Origin: Patescibacteria group bacterium UBA6102
GTDB lineage: Bacteria; Patescibacteriota; Minisyncoccia; Minisyncoccales; UBA5738
Length of the DNA stretch: 5,942 nucleotides
Reading direction: 5' to 3'
NCBI GenBank assembly: GCA_002423555.1
Contig: DIWQ01000062.1
Span: forward strand, 11,254-17,195
Shown: positions 1 through 3,525 of the stretch, piece by piece
Position numbering within the stretch: position 1 is the stretch's first letter
Layout: the number at the start of each line of letters is the position of its first letter
Program-made: the position numbers and the translations under genes
The notes under the pieces: generated by a model
What the model saw: only the letters and a program-made list of their open reading frames with translations
Told to the model about the DNA's origin: nothing
Databases searched by the model: none

Positions 1-635
1 AGAGTTTTGCCGGTGCCGGGAAGCCCCATCAGCAAGACGCCGCGGGGAATCTTGGCGCCCATTTTCAAATATTTTTCCGGATTTTTCAGAAAATCAATGA
101 TTTCCGTCAGTTCTTCTTTGGCCTCTTTTAATCCGGCGACGTCGCCAAAACCGGTTTTTTCCTTTTGATTATCGCCGCCCAAAATCCGCGTCTTGGCTTT
201 GGTGAAATCAAACGCCTGCATCGCGTTGCCTTTTGCTTGGCGGAAAATCATCGCGAAAACAAACAGAATGACGATGAGTGGCAGAACGCTGTAAAGCAGG
301 GGTCCCAGCCAAACCCATACGCTGTCGTCATTTTTGGCGGAAAAATCCACGAGCCCCATTTTTTCATTCTGTGCCCCCAGATTGGCCAAGGTTTGGGAGA
401 TTGAGGAGTCGGCCTCTTTTTTCGCCGTTGCTTTTTCGCCGTTTTGATAAACGATTTCCAGGGAATTGCCGGCGACCGCAATGGTTTTGATGTTCTCCCG
501 GTTGATGTCGGCAACGATCTGCGAGAGAGAAACTTCCTTCGGTTCTTCGGATTCACGCAGGAATAGCGAAAAGAAACCGGCGGTGGCGGCCAGCATCAGC
601 ACGGCGAAAACGAAATTTTTCAAAAAACCTTTCAT
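1..635 (-). CDS. ftsH: ATP-dependent zinc metalloprotease FtsH, N-terminal part (runs off left edge)
   Basis: FtsH is a membrane-anchored AAA+ protease that extracts and degrades membrane and short-lived soluble proteins. Only the first 211 residues are in the window. Visible in order: a cytoplasmic stub and first membrane segment (about residues 5-26), an extracytoplasmic domain of about 80 residues, a second membrane segment (about 108-131), a basic linker, the AAA+ entry motif FGDVAGLKEAKEEL (163-176), the IPRGVLLMG strand and the Walker A loop GLPGTGKT (204-211) at the very edge. Most FtsH proteins have GPPGTGKT, so the Leu at 205 is unusual. The zinc-binding HEXXH part lies outside the window. 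The ATG at 635 gives the usual short pre-TM1 stretch, but no Shine-Dalgarno is visible. The gene lies 83 bp downstream of the S1-like gene on the same strand, so co-transcription is possible. Family assignment is very secure. Confidence 0.96.
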   Translation of the reverse strand, partial: MKGFLKNFVFAVLMLAATAGFFSLFLRESEEPKEVSLSQIVADINRENIKTIAVAGNSLEIVYQNGEKATAKKEADSSISQTLANLGAQNEKMGLVDFSAKNDDSVWVWLGPLLYSVLPLIVILFVFAMIFRQAKGNAMQAFDFTKAKTRILGGDNQKEKTGFGDVAGLKEAKEELTEIIDFLKNPEKYLKMGAKIPRGVLLMGLPGTGKT

Positions 636-640
636 TGGAT

Positions 641-646
641 ATTATA
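641..646 (-). promoter_or_regulatory. Perfect -10 box abutting the ftsH start codon
   Basis: On the minus strand a consensus TATAAT is followed by only five bases (ATCCA) before the ftsH ATG. Transcription starting 6-7 bases after a -10 box would begin on or next to the A of ATG, giving a leaderless mRNA; this fits the missing Shine-Dalgarno. No good -35 hexamer lies 16-18 bp upstream (a TTGACT is present, but only 9 bp away), so the promoter call is tentative. Confidence 0.4.
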
Positions 647-664
647 AGAGTCCAAAGTCAAAAG

Positions 665-690
665 ACGGGCGCCGGTTGCTGTCGCGGCGT
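665..690 (-). terminator. Weak terminator-like hairpin between the S1-like gene and ftsH
   Basis: Reading the minus strand, CGCCG and CGGCG can form a 5-bp GC stem with a 10-base loop, followed a few bases later by TCTTTT. The stem is short and the U-tract interrupted, so it may be only a partial terminator or chance. Confidence 0.2.
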
Positions 691-718
691 TTCGGAGCGG
701 GATATTCATCAAAACGTT

Positions 719-1567
719 TCAAGCGGTTTGGCTCTGTTGGGCGGGGTCTTTAAGAGATAAAAATACCTTGCCGTTGCTGATTTCAACAATACGGGCGGAA
801 AGCTTGCCGCCGATCTTGAAATTTTCCGACAAACTTTTCTTCAATTCTTCGGGAATCTGCGCGGCGGGGATCAGTCCCTCCACGGTGTCGTTGTCAAAAC
901 GGATAAAAATGCCGAATTCCATAATGCCGGTGATCGTGCCGCCAATCTCCTGGCCGGCATTGTAATTTTTCAGCCGCTCTTCGCGCTGTTCCATTTCCGC
1001 CATTTTCTCCGAAAGAATGATCTCGCCGGTTTTCGGTTTCAGGTTCAAAATCCGCACGGAAAGATCTTCGCCGACGAATTTTTGCAATTCTTTGAGAATT
1101 TTGTCCGGATCGCCGCCGACAACCTTGGGATAATGATGGCTGGCCAGCTGGGATACCGGCAAAAAGGCGGGCAGTCCGGAAACTTTGGCCATCAGGCCGC
1201 CTTTGTTGGCGCCGGCGACTTTAATTTGCACCGCTTCGCGGTTTTCCTGCTTTTCGCGCAATTCGTCCCACACCAGTTTGCGCGTCGCGCCGCTTACCGA
1301 CAGCTCGATATAACCGTCTTCATTTTCCAGACTGACGATTTTGGCCGAAATCGGATCGCCTTCCTGAGTGTCTTTGAGGCGATCTTTGACTTCATAAAAT
1401 TCTTTGCCGTAGACGATACCCGTCCCGACAGCGCCCAAGTCCACATAAAGCGCGGATCTTTCCTGGGAAATGATTTTCCCCTTGACGATTTCCCCGGTGC
1501 GCGGGGGATTGATTGCGGCGATGCCGGCATTGTCGTCCTTCGCCGTTTCTTTATTTGCGTTGTTCAT
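719..1567 (-). CDS. rpsA: Ribosomal protein S1-like protein with three S1 RNA-binding domains
   Basis: This 282-residue protein consists almost entirely of S1 (OB-fold) repeats. Domain 1 is about residues 24-91 (GEIVKGKIISQERSALYVDL ... GYIELS), domain 2 about 110-187 (GGLMAKVSGLPAFLPVSQL ... TGEIILSEK) and domain 3 about 205-273 (IGGTITGIMEFGIFIRF ... GKVFLSLKD). The FLPVSQL and EGLIPAAQI stretches are the typical S1 RNA-face motifs. The family binds single-stranded mRNA at the ribosome and helps initiation. E. coli S1 has six domains; short versions are usual in Patescibacteria and some Firmicutes. The frame is open 81 codons further upstream, but that part is low-complexity and crosses a promoter and hairpins, so the ATG at 1567 is preferred although its Shine-Dalgarno is poor. 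Gene name by homology; whether it is a true ribosomal S1 cannot be told from sequence alone. Confidence 0.9.
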   Translation of the reverse strand: MNNANKETAKDDNAGIAAINPPRTGEIVKGKIISQERSALYVDLGAVGTGIVYGKEFYEVKDRLKDTQEGDPISAKIVSLENEDGYIELSVSGATRKLVWDELREKQENREAVQIKVAGANKGGLMAKVSGLPAFLPVSQLASHHYPKVVGGDPDKILKELQKFVGEDLSVRILNLKPKTGEIILSEKMAEMEQREERLKNYNAGQEIGGTITGIMEFGIFIRFDNDTVEGLIPAAQIPEELKKSLSENFKIGGKLSARIVEISNGKVFLSLKDPAQQSQTA

Positions 1568-1574
1568 AATTGCC

Positions 1575-1603
1575 ACTTTACAACATTTTCCTTTATTTTT
1601 CAA
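1575..1603 (-). promoter_or_regulatory. Candidate promoter of the S1-like gene
   Basis: On the minus strand TTGAAA (plus-strand 1598-1603) and TAAAGT (1575-1580) are separated by 17 bp. The -35 matches consensus at five of six positions, the -10 at four. The predicted transcription start falls at about the ATG at 1567, which would again give a leaderless or almost leaderless message, as at ftsH. Confidence 0.4.
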
Positions 1604-1621
1604 GTTTTTTGCCGGCAAACA

Positions 1622-1651
1622 TTGACAGCCGCTATGGTTGCGTTTTATTAT
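1622..1651 (+). promoter_or_regulatory. Near-consensus sigma70-type promoter (TTGACA-18-TATTAT)
   Basis: A perfect TTGACA (1622-1627) is followed after 18 bp by TATTAT (1646-1651), one mismatch from consensus. It is divergent from the S1-like gene and predicts a plus-strand start near 1658. The next plus-strand intrinsic terminator is at 2051-2072, so this promoter defines a transcript of about 415 nt. It is one of the two best promoter matches in the window although no long gene follows it. Confidence 0.7.
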
Positions 1652-1657
1652 GAGGAC

Positions 1658-1814
1658 AGTTTGCGGGGAATCGGAAACGCGTTTCCCGAAAGCTGAGTTT
1701 GCGCGAAGGGCGCATCTCCCGCCTTCGGCGGGAGATAAAAAAACAAAAATTGAAGTTTTTGCGCCAAGACCGCCCATTTTTGGCGGAAAAACAAAAGTTT
1801 TTGTTTTCAAAAAA
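1658..1814 (+). other. Highly structured leader or non-coding RNA segment
   Basis: No convincing gene lies here, but the plus-strand transcript is packed with inverted repeats: GGGAA/TTCCC (1666-1687) overlapping the perfect palindrome GGAAACGCGTTTCC (1673-1686); TGCGC/GCGCA with a five-base loop (1700-1714); a 10-bp GC-rich hairpin (1714-1736); CAAAAA/TTTTTG (1744-1761); CCGCC/GGCGG (1770-1786); and AAAACAAAA/TTTTGTTTT (1788-1807), which ends seven bases before the ATG at 1815. It could be the 5' leader of the small ORF or part of a larger RNA. I do not recognise an Rfam family: the conserved boxes of RNase P RNA, tmRNA and SRP RNA are not present. Confidence 0.45.
1714..1736. repeat. GC-rich perfect palindrome (possible dispersed repeat)
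   Basis: ATCTCCCGCC and GGCGGGAGAT form a perfect 10-bp inverted repeat around TTC. It is followed by A7 rather than T's on the plus strand, so it is not a plus-strand intrinsic terminator; on the minus strand the T-run precedes the hairpin instead of following it. Its CCTTCGG core resembles the palindromic stretch inside ileS near 5745-5781, which suggests a family of small mobile-like palindromes in this genome; two examples are too few to prove it. Confidence 0.5.
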
Positions 1815-1913
1815 ATGATTTACGACGACAACGGCACTACCGCCCCGGCAGAACCGGCGACAACTCCGGAACCGGCGACAACCTCGCCGGCCGAAGAAAC
1901 TCCGGCCGCCTAA
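1815..1913 (+). CDS. Small acidic Pro/Thr/Ala-rich protein (32 aa), uncertain
   Basis: This ORF starts MIYDDNGTTAPAEP and continues as degenerate repeats of PAEPATT / PEPATT / SPAEETPAA up to TAA. It is predicted to be disordered, acidic and without membrane segments. It is not recognised as a characterised family; short D/E/P/T-rich proteins of this sort occur in Patescibacteria, but that is a general impression, not a database result. In favour of a gene: it lies on the strand driven by the strong promoter at 1622-1651, between that promoter and a plus-strand terminator. Against: only 32 codons, no Shine-Dalgarno, and an A/T-rich hairpin just before the ATG. The frame is open upstream to 1638, but that extension reads through the hairpins and is unlikely to be protein. 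Confidence 0.4.
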   Translation: MIYDDNGTTAPAEPATTPEPATTSPAEETPAA

Positions 1914-1923
1914 AACTCAAGCG

Positions 1924-2050
1924 CGGGGATGCGGCATGCGCGAAGCATTCCCGAAAGGACTGGTATAAATCCGGTCGTTTTGTTCCGGATCGCCGATTGC
2001 GCGCGGCTGGTATGGGCGCGGCGCGCGCGGGAAAACTGGCGATCAACAGA
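1924..2050 (+). ncRNA. Candidate structured RNA of unknown family
   Basis: Between the small ORF and the terminator the plus strand can fold into three nested or adjacent elements. The first is a 9-bp stem, CGGGGATGC (1924-1932) with GCATTCCCG (1945-1953), containing one G-U. The second is a hairpin GACTGG (1958-1963) with CCGGTC (1971-1976), containing one G-U and a seven-base loop. The third is a long-range domain closed by TTGTT (1980-1984) with AACAG (2045-2049, the outermost pair being U-G), and, after a CCG bulge, GATCGCC (1988-1994) with GGCGATC (2038-2044). Inside it GCGCGCG (1999-2005) can pair with CGCGCGC (2022-2028). A terminator follows at once. No protein-coding frame is convincing here. 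I do not recognise the family; it may be an independent small RNA or the 3' end of the message carrying the small ORF. Confidence 0.45.
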
Positions 2051-2072
2051 AACGGACGCAAGTCCGTTTTTT
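2051..2072 (+). terminator. Intrinsic (Rho-independent) terminator
   Basis: AACGGAC (2051-2057) and GTCCGTT (2062-2068) form a perfect 7-bp stem, extendable by one A-T pair, closed by a GCAA (GNRA-type) tetraloop. It is followed by a run of six T's (2067-2072). It ends the transcript started at the 1622-1651 promoter and insulates the downstream winged-helix/nucleotidyltransferase unit. Confidence 0.85.
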
Positions 2073-2137
2073 GTTCGCCCCTCCGGTCCGATATTTTTTA
2101 TTTTTGGATTTAATTTTTTCGGTGCGAGTGCAAAGAT

Positions 2138-2166
2138 TTGACGGCTGATTTCGTTTCTATTATCAT
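2138..2166 (+). promoter_or_regulatory. Promoter of the winged-helix/nucleotidyltransferase operon
   Basis: TTGACG (2138-2143) and TATCAT (2161-2166) are separated by exactly 17 bp, and each has one mismatch to consensus. The predicted start is near 2173, giving a leader of about 30 nt before the ATG at 2204, with a weak GGA-type ribosome site at 2191-2193. The -10 lies inside a palindrome (2154-2171), so control by a DNA-binding protein is likely. Confidence 0.75.
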
Positions 2167-2171
2167 AGAAA
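2154..2171. promoter_or_regulatory. Palindromic operator candidate over the -10 box
   Basis: TTTCTAT-TATC-ATAGAAA is a perfect 7+7 bp inverted repeat with a 4-bp centre. It covers the -10 element and the bases just after it. A dimeric repressor bound here would block RNA polymerase. The obvious candidate is the winged-helix protein encoded directly downstream, because antitoxins of the AbiEi type repress their own operon through inverted repeats. Binding is inferred. Confidence 0.55.
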
Positions 2172-2203
2172 TGAGGCGATAATTTAGGCTGGAAAATCGA
2201 AAT

Positions 2204-2794
2204 ATGAGCAAAAAAGAGCAAATTTGGCGGGAGATTTTACAAAAGGCGATTACCCATCGCCAGTTTGAATTCACTCAAAAAGATATTGCCGATAATTTAA
2301 AAGTGTCATTGAGCACGGTTTTTAACGCTCTCAAAGTTCTTCGTGCCCAGGGCGCGGTTAAAGTTGGCGGTCGCAATTTTTTGGTGGTTGATATTGAAAA
2401 GCTTTTATATATTTGGGCGACGCAAAGAAAAATGGAAAAGTATATAATCTATCGCGCCGCGGTTTCGGCAAGCGCCAAAGAAATTGAGGGGATGATGCCC
2501 GACGGGGCGATTTTCGGCGCTTACAGCGCCTACTCGCAAAAATATAACGACGCGCCGGCGGATTACGATAAGGTTTATGTTTATGCCGATGCGCCGGTTT
2601 TGGCGGAAATCAAAAAAAGATTTCCCAGGCGGACAGGAGAACCTAATTTGTTTGTGTTGAAAAGTGACCGCCGGCTGAAAGCTTTTGGGTTGATTGCTCC
2701 CGAATCGCAGATTTTTTGCGATCTTTGGAATTTGAAAGATTGGTATGCCAAAGATTTTTTAAAAAGCCTTAAAGAAAGAATAATTTCCCGATAA
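2204..2794 (+). CDS. Winged-helix DNA-binding protein, AbiEi-like putative antitoxin/autorepressor
   Basis: The protein has 196 residues. Residues about 5-62 form a winged helix-turn-helix: FTQKDIADNLKVSLSTVFNAL holds the first helix-turn and recognition helix, followed by VLRAQGAVKVGGRNFLVVD as the wing. Residues about 66-196 form a second domain with alternating strands and helices (IFGAYSAYSQ, KVYVYAD, NLFVLKSD) and an end rich in aromatics (IFCDLWNLKDWYAKDFLKSL). This layout resembles the DNA-binding partner of nucleotidyltransferase toxin-antitoxin pairs such as AbiEi. Role is inferred: repress its own promoter through the palindrome at 2154-2171 and neutralise or regulate the next gene product. 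The stop codon is one base before the next ATG, so the two are translationally coupled. No membrane segment is seen. The winged helix is fairly sure, the antitoxin role less so. Confidence 0.7.
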   Translation: MSKKEQIWREILQKAITHRQFEFTQKDIADNLKVSLSTVFNALKVLRAQGAVKVGGRNFLVVDIEKLLYIWATQRKMEKYIIYRAAVSASAKEIEGMMPDGAIFGAYSAYSQKYNDAPADYDKVYVYADAPVLAEIKKRFPRRTGEPNLFVLKSDRRLKAFGLIAPESQIFCDLWNLKDWYAKDFLKSLKERIISR

Positions 2795-2795
2795 A

Positions 2796-3407
2796 ATGCA
2801 ATTCTATCACGAGATAATCACCCAAAAGAGTTTTGTTTTTTTGCAGGGGTTAAAAAAAGAGTATGAGTTTGTTCTTATCGGCGGCTGGGCGGTGTTTTTG
2901 TATTCTCACGGTTTGAAATCAAAAGATATTGATATTATTGTCGGCTATTCCGAATTGGCAAAAATGAAAGAAAAATATGAAGTTTTGAAAAATGAGCGGC
3001 TGGCAAAATATGAAATTAAAACCGGCGAGTTTGATATTGATATTTATTTGAGCCATTATTCCGATTTGGGTGTTGATATTGTTGGAATTGAGGAGAGCGC
3101 CGTTATCAAAGACGGATTTTTGGTTCCAAAACTGGAATTGCTGTTTTTGCTCAAATTGTTTGCTTGGGATAATCGCCGCGGGACGGCGAAAGGCCGAAAA
3201 GATGAGTTGGATGTTTTTTGTTTGGCGCGTTTGCCCGAATTTGATTGGAAATATTATAGCCAAATGGTCAAGAAGTATTCATTTGAAGAACGGCACCGAC
3301 TATTTATCAAGCTTCTCAAAACAACGAAAGAAATTAAAGAATTGGCGATCAATCAACAAAAAATGGCCAAATTGAAAAAAGATATTTTGGGGAAATTACC
3401 AAAATAG
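2796..3407 (+). CDS. Small nucleotidyltransferase (Pol-beta fold), AbiEii-like putative toxin
   Basis: The protein has 203 residues. The nucleotidyltransferase signature is clear: LIGGWAVFLY (27-36) supplies the GG loop, KDIDIIV (43-49) the two metal-binding acids D44 and D46, and FDIDIYL (79-85) the third acid. A helical C-terminal half begins with LVPKLELLFLLKLFAW and RKDELDVFCL (134-143), the K...R..KD..D pattern common in AbiEii-type and related enzymes. All three carboxylates are present, so it should be catalytically competent. It is shorter than typical AbiEii. Known relatives in type IV-like toxin-antitoxin systems transfer nucleotides to targets such as tRNA 3' ends, but substrate cannot be read from this sequence. 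The start is coupled to the upstream winged-helix gene with a one-base gap. Base composition looks more AT-rich than in the flanking genes, suggesting transfer. Alternatives: a MNT-type enzyme of an MNT/HEPN pair, but no HEPN protein is adjacent. Confidence 0.75.
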   Translation: MQFYHEIITQKSFVFLQGLKKEYEFVLIGGWAVFLYSHGLKSKDIDIIVGYSELAKMKEKYEVLKNERLAKYEIKTGEFDIDIYLSHYSDLGVDIVGIEESAVIKDGFLVPKLELLFLLKLFAWDNRRGTAKGRKDELDVFCLARLPEFDWKYYSQMVKKYSFEERHRLFIKLLKTTKEIKELAINQQKMAKLKKDILGKLPK

Positions 3408-3427
3408 ACATTAATTTAGCACAAGGG

Positions 3428-3462
3428 GGAAAATTACGGGGGTTGGTCCCCTGTAATTTTCC
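3428..3462 (+). terminator. Long hairpin between the nucleotidyltransferase gene and ileS
   Basis: The 15-base arms 3428-3442 and 3448-3462 pair perfectly apart from one G-U, around the loop TTGGT, and three further G-C pairs are possible outside across a bulged G. A small second stem GCCC/GGGC (3463-3476) follows, then CTTTAAATATT. There is no proper T-tract, so this is either a poor terminator, an attenuator or mRNA-end stabiliser, or a small palindromic repeat. It is not a T-box: the AGGGUGGNACCGCG signature expected ahead of an ileS T-box is absent. Confidence 0.4.
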
Positions 3463-3525
3463 GCCCGGGGCAGGGCTTTAAATATTGGCCAGATTTGCTA
3501 CATTGAAGTTGTGGCAAAAAACAAT

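Noticed and set aside
1082..1696. Plus-strand open frame of 204 codons opposite the S1-like gene
   Set aside because: The minus-strand frame encodes three clear S1 domains; the plus-strand reading is its complement with no domain pattern and runs across the divergent promoter region.
1714..1736. Bidirectional intrinsic terminator
   Set aside because: The hairpin is followed by A's on the plus strand and by no T-run on the minus strand, so termination in either direction is not supported.
1568..1810. N-terminal extension of the S1-like protein to the ATG at 1810
   Set aside because: The added 81 residues are low-complexity, cross the divergent promoters and several hairpins, and do not resemble S1 N-termini.
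1652..2072. RNase P RNA, tmRNA or SRP RNA
   Set aside because: The length would suit RNase P RNA or tmRNA and a GCGCGGCTGGTA match to E. coli RNase P was noted, but the GAGGAAAGUCC and 3' ACAGAA..GGCUUA boxes, a tRNA-like T-loop with terminal CCA, and the SRP tetraloop helix are all missing.
3408..3525. T-box riboswitch ahead of ileS
   Set aside because: The region is short and lacks the AGGGUGGNACCGCG box and a terminator/antiterminator pair, despite a GGGTTGGTCCCC stretch that superficially resembles it.
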